A stretch of DNA of 64,000 nucleotides from Cordilura impudica (Eukaryota; Arthropoda; Insecta; Diptera; Scathophagidae). The position numbers and the translations under genes are program-made. Of the stretch, positions 34,654-46,645 are shown one piece after another (the stretch's first letter is position 1; every line of letters begins with the position of its first letter). The notes below the pieces were generated by a model. That model was not told the origin of the DNA. It saw only the letters and a list, made by a program, of their open reading frames with translations, and ran no database searches. The stretch lies in contig OY821520.1 in the NCBI GenBank assembly GCA_963682025.1, positions 90,737,170 through 90,801,169 on the forward strand, written 5' to 3'.

Positions 34654-34887
34654 ATCATGTGAGTCCGATCACAGGAGAGATGTGTAAACATCTAGTAATT
34701 AAAGATTTTTTTATGGCACTTTTTAAAATCAAAAAAAGCGTCATCTATGTATCACTTATAGCAATCAACTGCATGGGCTCTGCTAATATGAAAATATTTA
34801 CTATTATTTCAGCCAGTTAATTTTTAATTTTTCGTTTTATGTTTTCCATTTTCCATTTTTTATTTTTCATTTTTCATTTCTAATTTT
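34654..34887 (-). mobile_element. Helentron-like element, family 2, 3' end only
   Basis: ATCATGTGAGTCCGATCACA, GATGTGTAAACATCTAG and TAATTAAAG match the low-coordinate ends at 3060 and 47453. It is followed by AT-rich sequence turning into TTTCATTTTTCATTTCT-type simple sequence, where mini-me copy E begins. The opposite end is not found. Confidence 0.75.
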
Positions 34888-35387
34888 TATACCCTATACC
34901 ACATGTGGTTTGGTTATAATGACTTTGTGCTGCTGTTTGTAACAACCAATAATATTTGACCTACACCCATCTTTAATTATACCGATCGAATCAGAATCAC
35001 TATCTGATTCGATTAAACGATGTCCGTATATGAAAAATTAAAAATAGAAATGAAATGAAAAAATTAAAAATAAGAAATGAAAAATAAAAAATTAAAAATT
35101 AAAAGCGAAAAAAAATTAAAAACGAAAACTAAAAAATTAAAAATAAAAAATTGAAAATAAAGAATGAAACAAAAATGAAAAATTTGTATATATTTTTGCA
35201 AAATGCAAGAGACTTTACCAACCATTGCCAGGATCGGTCCATTTTTCGACCTAGTCCCCATATAAATATAGTATCCGATATGAACTTTTTCATATCTGCA
35301 GCCAAAAAATTAATAAAAATGCCACTCAAATTTGGTTTATGCTTATTTTCTATATCCAATTAGTTGGGTCTAAGAGATAGGGTTTCT
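34888..35387 (+). mobile_element. mini-me/DINE-1-like element, copy E, with simple-sequence core
   Basis: 5' part intact from TATACCCTATACCACATGTG to GATGTCCGTA. The normal middle is replaced by an AAAATTAAAAATGAAA-type array (about 35025-35185). The 3' part resumes at TTTGTATATATTTTTGCAAA and stops after GAGATAGGGTTTCT without the terminal palindrome. The Penelope-like element starts just after. Confidence 0.85.
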
Positions 35388-35399
35388 GGTCCAAAATAG

Positions 35400-37599
35400 G
35401 AAATATCACAAATCAACACGAATATAAAGTTAATAAAAAAGAAAGTTTACCACATCAACGGTGGGATCGTAAACACACTGACAGACGACGATTACAAAAC
35501 TTTCATAAGCAAACAAACAGACCGAATGCAACACATAAGAATAGAGATAAAGAAAACACAACTGACCAAATTAAGTACACTGAAAGAAAAACTTTTCAAA
35601 TCATATGGATTCTTTTTTAACAACCACTGGTTTGAAAACAAAACCACAGTAGATATCCCCATGGAATGTAAATGGATACTTTCTTTAGGGAAAAAATTTG
35701 CGTTACCTGTCGACAAACGGAATTTTTCACCTATAAATTTAATTGCGGATATTGAGCAGTGTATACAAACGATGCACGATGATGAAGATAGAGAAAAGGA
35801 CATAGCAAGAACTAAATTTGCTAATAATATAACGTTCTTCAAAAGAAACTTTAGAAACACGCCAAAAGAAAAATTTATTTTGACTATCTTTAAAAAAACA
35901 AAGAAATTTCTTAGACAAAATCATGATATAATCATCATACCAGCAGATAAGGGAAATAAAACCGTACAAAAACGAGTACAAAGAAAAAATGGAACACCTA
36001 TTAGAGGACCGCAACACTTATCGGACACTGAGAACCGATCCGACACAAAAACTTCAAAAAATCAACAATAATTTCATATCTGAATTAGAGAAAAAAGGTT
36101 ATATAGATAAAAATCAAAAACGTAATTTAATTTGCTCCGCTGTTGTAGCACCTAGGATTTATGGATTACCAAAAATTCATAAACCACAAATCCCCTTAAG
36201 ACCTATTGTCTCATCAGTACAAATACCATGTTATCAGCTCTCAAAACACATAGGTCAAACTCTTAAACACATAATTTCTACGGAGTATAATATTAAAAAT
36301 TCACTACAACTTAAAGAACAGCTAGCTAATGTAGAACTGAATGACAGGGATATATTGGTTTCATTCGACGTTGTTTCTTTATTCACGAACATTCCAATCA
36401 ATACTGCCATGAAAAATATAATGAAAAAATGGTGCACAATTCACAAATTTGCCAACATACCAAACCAAAAATTTCTCGAAATTTTACGGTTTTGTTTAAC
36501 AGACAATAACTATTTTGTATACGAGAACAAAATGTACAACCAAATTTTCGGTATGCCGATGGGCAATCCCCTGTCTCCAACTATAGCAGATATAGTTCTA
36601 GATAATCTACTTGACGACACAATAAAAGAATTGAAAGCCGAGAATATCCATATCAAATACATAGCAAAATATGTAGATGATATTTTAGCTATTATTAGTA
36701 TAGACGACCTGGATAAAATTCATAGAACCCTGAACAATCAGCACCCCAAAATCAAATTTACCCTCGAAATAGAAGTTAACAAACAAATTGCGTATCTAGA
36801 CACAAAAATACTTAGAAATGATAATAAAATCAAAATGGACTGGCACTCCAAGGAAACGGCCTCTGGCAGGATTATGAATTTCAACGCAACCCAACCCAAA
36901 AGCCAAATTATCAATACTGCAAAAAATTTTATTGAAAGAGTTCTGCGGATAAGTGATGAAGAATTTCACACTAAAAACACACGGAAAATCTACACTATAC
37001 TCACCGAAAATAGTTTTCCAGTGAAACTTATAAGTAACCTAATAGAAGAAATTAATAAACGATTCAAAAATAACAAAGTTAGCAACACTGAAAACATAAA
37101 TGATAAACGTTTTTACAGTGTACAATATATCCCAAGATTAACCGACAACAGAAACATAAGAACAGCAATAAAACAAAATAACATCAGCTTTGCGTATAAA
37201 GCTAACAAAACATTAAACACAATATTCACAAACGTCAAAACTCCAATTGACCAACAACAACAAAATAATATTGTGTATGAAATATCATGTAAAGGCAGTA
37301 ATGATCAACAATGCAATCAAATTTACATAGAAACGACAAAGAGAGCACTAACTACAAGAATGGGAGAGCATAGAATGGATATCGCGAAAGGCAAAGAATC
37401 GACAGCACTTGCACAACATGTACTTTCAACAGGCCACACAGCTGATCTCGAACAAGTGAGGATAATAGATAAAGAAAGAATAGAAAGAAAACGATTTACT
37501 AAAGAAAGCTTACACATCCAAAAGCAAATAAACAGAACCATGAACTTGAAGGAAGATACTAACAACATCAACGCTAGCTACATGGTTGCAATAAAATAG
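35400..37599 (+). pseudogene. Penelope-like element: reverse transcriptase plus GIY-YIG endonuclease, one frameshift
   Basis: Encodes the single polyprotein of Penelope-like elements. The upstream frame (from about 35400, not starting at a clear Met) runs through NGGIVNTLTDDDYKTFISKQ to ADKGNKTV. A small deletion near 35960 shifts the frame, and the rest is open for 536 residues from 35989. RT motifs: GLPKIHKPQIPLRPIVSS (about residue 60), VSFDVVSLFTNIP, GMPMGNPLSP, and YVDD at 36670-36681. The C-terminal GIY-YIG-type endonuclease starts near NIVYEISCKG with a Cys pair (C-x8-C); YIG reads YIE, which may harm it. Apart from the frameshift it is the best preserved element here. Confidence 0.93.
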
Positions 37600-38299
37600 A
37601 CTGTGATTTTAAATTAAGAGGTGTTTTTTATTATTTTCGTGTTTTATATGTTCAATGTTATATGTTAAATGTAATATATCTTGTATATAAATGTAATATT
37701 GAAAATTGTAAGTTTTAATGTTTTTGGTAAAATATTTGTGTAATAATATGATGTTTTTTATAATTAAATAGACAAAATCCCCAGAAGAAATCGACAAAAA
37801 ATCGAAGAAACGTCGGGAAAAATTCTAATGAAATTGAAGTTTTAATTACAAAAAGGAAAAAAAAATTTAGGTCTTACTAGCTAAATAAAAATAAATGAAA
37901 CAACATAAAATTGACCAAACAACCATCTAAATAGCATATATTTCACTTTTTGGATTTACTTCTTCTGTTTGATAATTACTAAATAATTATAATTTTATTC
38001 AGTAACACCGTGGAATATTTTCTCGGTCATTGTCTTGGGGGGTGAGGAATTCCAAGTCAGGGTAAAAGCACTTAGCCTGTACAGTAAAAACTGTGAAGAT
38101 TCGGACGTTCTTAGGCCTTACATATTTTCTTTATCGTGTTGGTTTTTGCTTAGGTTTTTAGTTATAACTCTAGAACCATTGATAATTTCTCATTTCATTC
38201 CTCAGCAAAATTGTGGTTATGATTTATTTTTATATTAAACGTCTTACATTAATACTTAATTATATAATTAGTACAATGTAATTAATATAATTATATTAA
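37600..38299. other. no recognised gene
   Basis: AT-rich; may include the 3' untranslated part of the Penelope-like element. A short open frame at 38035-38238 has no recognised family. Confidence 0.5.
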
Positions 38300-38614
38300 C
38301 TAGCAGATTCCAGCCCTAGAAATTTTATTTTTTATTATATAAAGATCCTAAAAGTAAGCTAATCAAATATAGCAAATTCACAAATCAACACAAAAAAAAC
38401 GAACTCATTTTTATTAAAAACACATTAAAAAACTTAATAAACACATACATTGTATAATTTTATGTAGCAACTTTAAATGCACTTTACTCAAAACAAAGGA
38501 AAAAAATTAAAAATCTGTGTTTCTAAAAAGAAACACCTTTCAAATAATATACGGATAAAACGGTAGAACAAAACATCAGTCACAAGATATCGCCTAGCCT
38601 ATTAATATTATAGA
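38300..38614 (-). mobile_element. short Helitron-type element, complete copy (315 bp)
   Basis: On the minus strand it starts TCTATAATATTAATAGGCTA (after A) and ends ...AGGGCTGGAATCTGCTAG followed by T. The terminal hairpin seen in the 19379 copy is largely deleted here (only CTAGGGCTGG remains). The body matches 19379-19716 and 57872-58078. Confidence 0.88.
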
Positions 38615-40640
38615 TACTTAAAAATATTAATATATAGACGCATGAGTGATTATTATCATACTTATCATAACTATCACTCAGAATGGCAGTTGCACTGAGT
38701 ATTTCAAAAAGCCAGTGTTACAAAACTGAGAAGGCGAATTAGTAATATAAAAAATAAAAATAAAACCAATATTAATCATTCGCCCCAAAACCTTAAAACC
38801 GGTGCGTAGTTTTACATAATTTTGTTCTATAATGAACTTTCTTTAGTTTTGACATTTTTTCCATTTAAACTTTCACCCCAAAGCCTTACACAATTTTTAT
38901 AAAAGTTCATGGCAACCCTCTTATCCAATATTTCTATATAACTTTGTATCAAACATTTATTTTTTTCGGTTTTATATTTTTACTTTAATTTTGAACTTTA
39001 ATTTTTTTTTTGCGAGTATTATGATACTGTTATGGAAGTATTATTTTAATCTAAGCTGTTTTGTTGGTGTTAATTTATAATACGTACAGAAAATACTGGG
39101 TGTTAGTTGGGGGCATCCTTTGTGAGTGTTAAAAAAGTATACAAGCAATGTTTTTTTAATGAGAAAGTTCTACATATTTCGGATAAGCTTCATATGTTCA
39201 AAGTTCAGATTAAGTTAAGTTAACTAGAAATAGATAAATTTTATGCATTGGTATTTGTGTATTCACATATACGTTGATTGTATATTGCTGGCTAGTATAA
39301 CCTTATGATTTTGTTACAACAATTTAAGAATTGCAGGAATAAAAATATAAAAATTAAAGGTCAGTAATTTGAAGTTCGCTTATTATTGAAATGTATTTTA
39401 TTAATGATTTAAAAAATATTTTTGTGTTTTATCTTCAACATCAATAAAAATTGGTTTAAAGAAAGTTATTCAACCAATGAGCTATATAGAAATTAAATGT
39501 AACATTTCATGGCCATTACTTTTGGGATACATTTTCTTTTTAAAATACTGTCTTTCATTCAAAAAAAAAAAAAAAAATCAATTTATTTGGCCGAGAGATA
39601 TACACGAAAATTATTACATACTTATAGTGTATTAAATACATGACCAAAAGTGAACTTTTATTATACTTATCAAACTTGATTGATGGGTATATATTAAATC
39701 CATAAATCATCAATAAATAAATAAACAATATTGACCATTTTTGTTCATAATCTCCATACAAAGCAGCTTCCACAAAAGGAAAATAAATTTACATTAAGTA
39801 CTTATTATCAGGATGTGACTAAGATTAAAAGCTGGCTTTTTTTAAATAAAATTTTTTATGTATCTAATCTTTAATTTTTTACATATACTTTAATTCTCAA
39901 AAACTTTGATAAAATTGATTTCCCAAATGGCCTTCTAAGTTTGCTGAGATTTGGCGAAACTAAGCAAAATTTTAAAAATCTGTGAAAACATGTTTATCAC
40001 ACGAACAAAATTTGCAGAAATTCAGAGAGATTAAAAATTAACGAAAACAAAAAAAAAATAATAATAATACAACTATGTCATATTGATTCGCTACAGTACC
40101 GTTATCAAAATAATATTTGTAAGTTTTGTAATTGAAATGAACTATAAATGCTCTTATAAAAAAACAAAAAATAATTTTGTCATACCGGCATCACCACGGT
40201 ACCGAAAGGATCACAGAGAATCGTAATGTTGTTGGGTTTTTAATGATTTTCGCTTTGGTGTCGCCATATTTCAGAAATTATAAATTTAATGAATATTTCT
40301 TAGTATACACAATTTTTACCAATATTCAAAGGATTTTAAAAGGCCGACTCATGTGTTGCTTGTAAATATAACTATAAGTATGCAGTATACTTTTTAATAT
40401 TTTTGTATTGTAAACAAAAAAAAATAATTCGAATAAACACTATTTTTTTATAAAATAATTAATTATCGTAAAATCTTGTAGTTTAGAAAAATTTGTGAGA
40501 AGGTCCCTGGGGAACTTTCTGATTTTCAAACCCTCACAACTCCCTAATGAATCGATTAAAGTGGATTCGTGAATCGATTGAAGTGGATTCGTAGCGATAC
40601 AAGCAATAAGTTTATATTTTATTGAGGTTGAATGACGTCT
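38615..40640. other. about 2 kb without recognised gene
   Basis: AT-rich. Holds an A-run at 39561-39577 and, near 40551-40595, two tandem copies of a block like GAATCGATTAAAGTGGATTC. No known family is seen. Confidence 0.5.
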
Positions 40641-41240
40641 AGTATGTGGAATAGTGAAAAAGTCGCTACGAACGGAAGCGGTTAATCAAAATCTAAACTG
40701 CTGCTATTGACGATTTTCGGAAAACGCTGCAGGCCAATTTGGCGGCAGCTTAAATCTCGCACGATTCAATTATTCACAAGCCGCAGACGGTGTACACAAT
40801 ACATTCCTTCTAAGCCAGACAAGTGTGGAATAAAGGCATGGTGACTGTGCGATTCGAAATCATTTAACCTTTTAAAGAATTTATTTATTCTGGGAAGTTG
40901 CCCAGTCAAGAGCGTGAGGTTAATTAAGGGTAGAATGTTATGTATTAATTAATGGAAAGATATGTGAATAAAAGCAGTACAATTCATGCTGAAGAACGAT
41001 GTAGTAGTGTGCTCATATGTTCCGAAGAAGAATAAAGCGTTAATTTTACTGTCTACTCTGCACTATACTGGAAATGTAGATACAACAGAAAAAAAGCATA
41101 TGGTTATTCTAGATTACAACGCATACATTCAACGGACCAGATTCTTGCGAGCGATCAACAAACCGTTGGCCACTTGCAATGTTCAACAATATGAAAAATA
41201 TTACTGCATTAGCTGCATTTATCATATATAATTAAAATAA
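40641..41240 (+). pseudogene. piggyBac-like transposase fragment 2
   Basis: The open frame at 40986-41231 reads VVVCSYVPKKNKALILLSTL, then NVDTTEKKHMVILDYNAYIQ. This matches the KNKxVxLLSTxH ... KPxxxxDYN region that precedes the third catalytic Asp in piggyBac transposases. Just before it, KQTVYTIHSF and ARQVWNKG may be decayed upstream parts. It is a different subgroup from the element at 20151. No ends were found. Confidence 0.7.
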
Positions 41241-41369
41241 GCCTGTCAGAAAAAAATAATCGATAATCGGTGTTAATATTTGCAATTGCTATCGAAACAA
41301 TTAGTACTGCTTAGTATTAAAGGACGATCCACAAATGTACATATAACGAGCTTTTCCAGGATTAGAAGC

Positions 41370-41636
41370 GCTATGGAAGCATTCAATATAAAGGTAACAT
41401 GAAATAATTTAGAAACACATAAAAGCGGAAAACTAAATATGTATTTTTGTCCTTTTAGGTAGTAGCAGGAGCCGCACCTTCTTTTGCGCTTCGATCAAAT
41501 CGGCCGTCGCATAATGGGACCGTTTCAAATAGTATAAAGAGGGCTCGTGGAATATTAGAATATGGCCCAGATCCTTTTGTCAACTCTGTTAAAAAAAGTT
41601 ATATTATTTTCTGTATGTATAGTTGACCTTTGAGTT
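41370..41636 (+). other. possible exon pair of unknown gene
   Basis: A short ATG frame (MEAFNIK, 41372-41392) is followed by GTAACATG and, after a 66-bp AT-rich stretch ending CCTTTTAG, an open stretch. That stretch reads VVAGAAPSFALRSNRPSHNG and SIKRARGILEYGPDPFVNSV before a stop near 41624. The codon-like, GC-richer composition and the splice-site look are suggestive, but no family is recognised. It may be another transposon scrap. Confidence 0.25.
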
Positions 41637-42035
41637 GTTAATTAATTTGATTTGTTCAGCTTGAGGTCATAAAATTTTTTAATTAAATAAACAAAAAATT
41701 TTTTTAATGTTTTAATTTTATTAATATTTTTTCTTTATATATATTAAGAAAAAATATTAATAAAATTAAAGCATTAAAAAGACTTTTTTGTTTAATTTAT
41801 TAAAAAAACTTTTTTGTTTATTTTATTAAAAAAATTTATGACTTCAGTTTTTTAATGTTTTAATTTTATATATATTATATATTAAGAAAAAATATTAATA
41901 AAATTAAAACATTAAAAAAAACTTTTTTGTTTATTTTATTAAAATTTTTTTATTAAAAACTTTAAAAAAAACTTTTTGTTTATTTTATTAAAAAAATTTA
42001 TGACCTGAAGCTGAACAAATCAAATTAATTAAAAA
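41637..42035. repeat. long AT-rich inverted repeat (foldback structure)
   Basis: Outer arms: TTAATTTGATTTGTTCAGCT then TGAGGTCATAAA at 41642-41675, and the complement near 41999-42028 (TTTATGACCTGAAGCTGAAC). Inside are repeated blocks of ACTTTTTTGTTTATTTTATT and a nested hairpin (AATGTTTTAATTTTATTAAT against ATTAATAAAATTAAAGCATT). It resembles a non-autonomous foldback/MITE. No target duplication was fixed. Confidence 0.8.
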
Positions 42036-42049
42036 GTTACAATTTCATC

Positions 42050-42450
42050 GAAATTGACCGCGCAACTCACCCCCTGCCCATATAACCCGATAATTTTTTT
42101 TTCGACAAAAATTTTTATTTTCCTATTTATTTATTTATTTCATGAAACTTCGCACAAGTCATTAGTGTTATGAAGTTAAGATATCTGAAGTATTTCATAG
42201 AAATTGGTAATGCCCATGGGCCACAGCCCATATACCCGGATATGAGTGATTGGACCAGAATTTTTGTTTCTACATTAAAAGTCTTGTAGCTCAACTCAAA
42301 TTATCAGTAATATGAAATAAAGATGTTTACAAATTTTAACAGAAATATGCCATGCCCACCGCCCATATACCCGAAAAAATTTTTTATATAAAAATTTTGT
42401 TTTTGGAAGATCAGAATAGTAGATTAGATTAAGAAACCTCTCCCCACCGC
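42050..42450. repeat. decayed tandem units with GCCCATATACCCG motif
   Basis: Three spaced copies of a block like GCCCATATAMCCG (about 42078, 42229, 42361) with similar AT-rich stretches between, spacing about 130-150 bp. Followed by CACCGCGCCCATTCTGATTT. Similar in style to the GGGCG-unit repeats at 5459 and 28780. Confidence 0.5.
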
Positions 42451-42479
42451 GCCCATTCTGATTTTTAGTGCAGCCTAAG

Positions 42480-43140
42480 GTTGTGTTAAGGATTAAGGCT
42501 TTCTATAAAGCCAATTAGCCTATTTGAATGAGACACCAAATCCCGGGGGAATACAATGTATCCTGCAAGTGCAAGGGTTTTCTTGCCACTTAGTCTCGGA
42601 CATTCACAAAGAATGTGTTCTGCCATTTCCACCTCCTGTTTGCAGAACTTACATGTGTCCGTAACAGAGTAACCTTTCACTTTAAGATGGTATCTAAGAT
42701 TACAGTGTCCAGTAAAGAATACCGTCAGGTTCCTTAAGTCCTTGTTATCATGGGAGATTAATCCTTTCGATTGAATGCTGGATGGATTAATAAATCTTTT
42801 AGCCTGCCGCTGGCCGGGACTTTTGTCCCAGTGTTCGACAAACTGTGATTATCTCCATTTCTTGATTTTTTCTTTGATGTATCCCGTTGGAACACCAAAG
42901 ATTGATTCCGGACCGCTTAAAGGACGACGAGCCCCACAATTGACCAGAAAATACGCCCTCGAGTCTTTCGGGTCCTGGAGTCCAGCATAAGTTTAGTTCG
43001 TTGCATCTACCCAATTGGTTCAGCACTTCGATGCAATCCAAAGCAAGCCTAGACGACACGTTGTAGGATGCAATTGCCTTTAGTTCAGCCTAACTGTCAG
43101 ATGCTATACGGATGCTATATTTATCTCTTTTCTAAGACAT
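42480..43140 (-). pseudogene. LINE RNase H domain and C-terminus relic
   Basis: On the minus strand: SIRIASDS, AELKAIASYNVSSRLALDC, LNQLGRCNELNLCWTPG (RNase H core), then a decayed stretch. The C-terminal zinc-knuckle-like TCKFCKQEVEMAEHILCECP ends with FIESLNP and a stop at about 42486. This order (RNase H followed by CxxC...HxxxxC tail) is known from LINE clades that carry RNase H (I, LOA and R1-related). RT is not present. Confidence 0.8.
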
Positions 43141-44486
43141 TCCGACACACATATACAAACAGAAAAAATGTTCGCCAGCCGAATTGTTCTAAAGTGGACC
43201 AACTGTATTTTCGACTGTAAAAAGGGGAATTTAACAGCAGCTCTCAATTTTTTATTACGATAAATATTTACTGTTAAGAAAACAGATCTTTAATCATAGT
43301 GAACTGGAAATTCAGTTATTTCATCATCGCAATTCGGTTGGCAATAAATTCGGTAGCCAGAATGAATCTGTTTTCTGTGTGTATAAATAGAGAAAACCTC
43401 CGCTTTGAAAGATACCAAAAAAGTTTTATAATTCGACTTAAAAGCTATAACTAACAATATTTTTCTCTTCAAAAAAGAACACGTTGATAAAATAGAATTT
43501 GGTACTGTTTCAAATAATTCAAATGTATCCTTAATATTCGTTGGGTTATTTCTGCGGAAAAGACCAAACAATTGAATATAAGTAATAATCGTAAATCGTT
43601 CTATTTTATCTTCTGGTTATTTTTATAGAAAATTCCCTAATTAAACATAAGTAATTGAGTACGACATCTGGCAAACATATGTTATATCCGTTAAGTGGTG
43701 AAAATATATTTACAGGTAGTCTAGATTAGTTTTAAGATTTTTGTGCACAGTAGATAAGGTTTGAAATTATTAAATAAAATCAATGTCTTACAAGCATTCA
43801 TGATTCATAGTTGTTTATTCGAGTTTAGCTCTAAAAATAATTGTACATTAACGAGTGTCTTATAAGCATTCGCGCAAAGTATTTACAATTATGAATAAAT
43901 AATTGAATTATTATAAAATTTTAAACTGACCAGTTGCTCAGTTTAAAATTGTGTATATTTTCCATGAAAAGAATTAGCTGAAATGAGATAAACCTTATAA
44001 TGACTGGCAAATATTTTTACGTGTATGGAAATATAGGCTTTTATTCATATTCTATAATTTTTTTTAGCGACATCACCTAGTTCCAAAACATGTTTATGAG
44101 GTTGACGTTTTATACTAGTAATGTAAGACTATACAAGAAGGCGATAGAAAACATCAGTTTTTTTTCGACTCTGTTGCACTTTCTGGAGAACATTATTCTA
44201 AACATGCTAAAGTCCTTATTTCGAGCTTAGTCAGCTTTTCAAAATATAGCCGCCTAAAGGCTCCATCATTTTATATCGTATTTCTTTGAATAACTGAATT
44301 GAAATTTCGTCCAACTTTTTTTTATATAAAATATTATCCGAATTTCGTTTAATAAATCAAAGCAATACACTACCATCTTTAGTTGTTTGCTACCATAACT
44401 CAAAGGTCGATAAAGTCACCTTTTTTTGTTTTGTCCAAGGAAAACTAAAAACACTGAATTTTTTAGTGCCGTCATAAAAACCTGAA
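43141..44486. other. no recognised gene
   Basis: AT-rich. A 93-codon minus-strand frame at 43290-43571 has no recognised family. Nothing else supported. Confidence 0.45.
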
Positions 44487-44906
44487 TATTTTTAAACTCT
44501 TTGTTTTAACTTACACTCTCTGTCTGTCTGTCTGCCTGCCATGAGGCAACCCCAGTCCCCTCATCCAATTGATCTGAATCTTGGCCCATAGTCTCGTTGT
44601 GACAGTCACTGAGTGCTTTAAAACCCATTTCCCCTTATCCGATCTATCTGAAACTTAGTCGACAGACTTGGCGTGAAAAAAGATTAACTTTGACATAGCC
44701 ACGCACAGGCACGCATAATCACGCACAGTCATGGAGAGATTAAAAACTCACTTTCATTCATCCGATCGATCTGAAGCTTTGTCCATAGACTTATTTTGTC
44801 TAAAGATTAATTTTAAAATAGTCACGCATTGTCACGCATAGTCACGCCCAATCACGGGGTGATTTATACCCCATTTCCCTTCATCAAACTAATCTGAAAC
44901 TGGGTC

Positions 44907-46519
44907 TGTAGTATCTCACTACATGTTATTTACTTCGTACTTTTTACTTTATATATTTATGTTTATCAAGTTTGTATGTGTTATATGTTTTCATTTTTCA
45001 AAATTGTTTTCAAAAATTTTTATATAACAATATATAAATACGTGTCTAGTTTTATCTAAAATTATAAAATTTTCTATTTAAAAAAACTACATACTCAATT
45101 TTAAAAACTGCGTATTCAATCAAAGCTGCCGTCAGATCAACAATTAAATTAACTATTCAAAAAAAATATATATATATATTCGATTTGGAAAACTGCATAT
45201 CAAATCACAGCTGACGTCAGAACAACAATTAAATTATTTTGGATTAGTACGAGATTAATAATTATCAGCAATGAAATTCTTCATCTAACAACACAAATCG
45301 TTTACGAATCATCATTCATCAAAATTGCATATCTGCACTTAGTTGAACCAATTTTGTTTTGCCATTATATATTCAAAATCAAAATATGAACGGATAAGTT
45401 TAATTGCATTTATATTAATTCACATACGAAATATTTTTATTTTAATACACTCTGTGTAAAATCTTAACCTTTATTAATTATCTGAATATCTTTATTGTTT
45501 TGTTAAATATCATTAAATATCCTTTCTCCTTTGCACGTTCTATGCAACGAAATACACAATCGAATTTAAATGAAGATTTTTCGGAATTTCATGATACGCA
45601 ATCATCTCCAACTATAAATTATACGTCCTCTAACAGTACCCAAACATCACACATGCAAATTCCTACAAATGTTTCAATTAAATTACCACAATTTTGGACT
45701 TCTTGTCCAGAAACTTGGTTTATACAAATTTGCTTTTAAGGGCATCATAGATGACACTACTAAATTTCAAGAAGATATTCTGACAAAAATAGTTGATATT
45801 ATTCATTACCCACCAATAAGTTACAAACATGATCATATTAAAAAGACACTTCTGGAGCGATTTTCTATGAATGAAGACATTCGTTTCGAAAAATTGCTTA
45901 AGGAATCTGAAATCGGAGATAGAAGACCATCTGAGTTCTTTCGCGATTTAAGTGCAATTACAACATCTAATTTATTAATAAACAATGATTTATTAATTAA
46001 ATTATGGATGCGTAAACTTCCACCTACCGTTCAAATGCATTTAACTGCATCGAATAATACATCCTTTAATTAAAAACTAACACTAGCTGACAAAATATAT
46101 GACTTATTAACTAAAACTCAAATATCCTCTGTAAACACTTTAACACCTTCTCTATCTTCTGATCAGTTATTTGAAAATTTGTATAAGGCAATATCTAATA
46201 TAGCTGAAAATTTTGATAAATTATCTTTTGATGTATCAAAAATAAAATACCACATATTTCCCGCAATAGAAACACAAATTATTATATTAATTAACTGATC
46301 TTTGTTTTTATGTTTTGCGTTTCATTTACTGGTGGGGGACTAATGTAGTGTCTCACTACATGTTATTTACTTTGTACTTTTTACTTTTTATATTTATGTT
46401 TATCAAGTTTGTATGTATTATATGTTTTCATTTTTCAATATTGTTTTCAAAAATTTTCATAATAAATTTGTATTTCAATTGAAGAAGTTGATTTGATTTT
46501 TTTTATATTATCAACTTCA
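44907..46519 (+). mobile_element. LTR retrotransposon, deleted, gag only
   Basis: Both ends start with TGTAGTRTCTCACTACATG and share about 120 bp. The right LTR runs 46344-46519 and ends CTTCA, preceded by a purine-rich tract GGTGGGGGAC at 46331. The left LTR starts at 44907; its inner edge is unclear because the LTRs differ after about 120 bp. GGGTC is duplicated at 44902-44906 and 46520-46524. Only gag is present, so protease, RT, RNase H and integrase have been lost. The gag type points to the gypsy group. Confidence 0.88.
45500..46270 (+). pseudogene. gypsy-type gag relic
   Basis: Reads IKLPQFWTSCPETWFIQI, then after a frameshift near 45727 FALKGIIDDTTKFQ, SYKHDHIKKTLLERFSMNED, EIGDRRPSEFFRDLSA, LWMRKLPPTVQMHLTASNN, stop at 46071, and a further decayed frame to about 46260. 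The PxFW...PExWFxQxExxFxLxGI...TKF start and the GDRxPSxFLR motif are typical of insect gypsy-type capsid proteins. There is no zinc knuckle and no pol. Confidence 0.85.
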
Positions 46520-46645
46520 GGGTCCATAGACTTGTTGTGACCAAAGATTAATTTTAAAATAATCACGCAAAGTCACGAACAGTCACAGAGTGATTCAAAA
46601 CTCATATGCATAGGGAAAGAAAGAGTTTTAATTAAAGCTTTGTTT

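Larger units (their letters stand above)
44487..46645 (+). repeat. TCACGCA-unit repeat (family 3), fullest copy, split by an LTR element
   Basis: Starts near AAACTCTTTGTTTTAACTTA, has a GTCT/GCCT tract (44521-44538), three tandem units with GATCTGAAACTTAGTCGACA-like and TCACGCATARTCACG motifs, and ends AAAGAGTTTTAATTAAAGCT. Short inverted similarity (AAACTCTTT) lies near both ends. The plan (GTCY tract, tandem units, subterminal inverted motif) is like the mini-me/DINE-1 group. An LTR retrotransposon at 44907-46519 interrupts it, with the 5-bp repeat GGGTC on both sides. Confidence 0.75.

Noticed and set aside
35526..35860. Minus-strand frames opposite the Penelope-like element
   Set aside because: Shadows of the plus-strand coding region, which shows clear RT motifs.
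43290..43571. 93-codon minus-strand frame as a host gene
   Set aside because: No recognised family, no clear context, and length not unusual for AT-rich DNA of this size.
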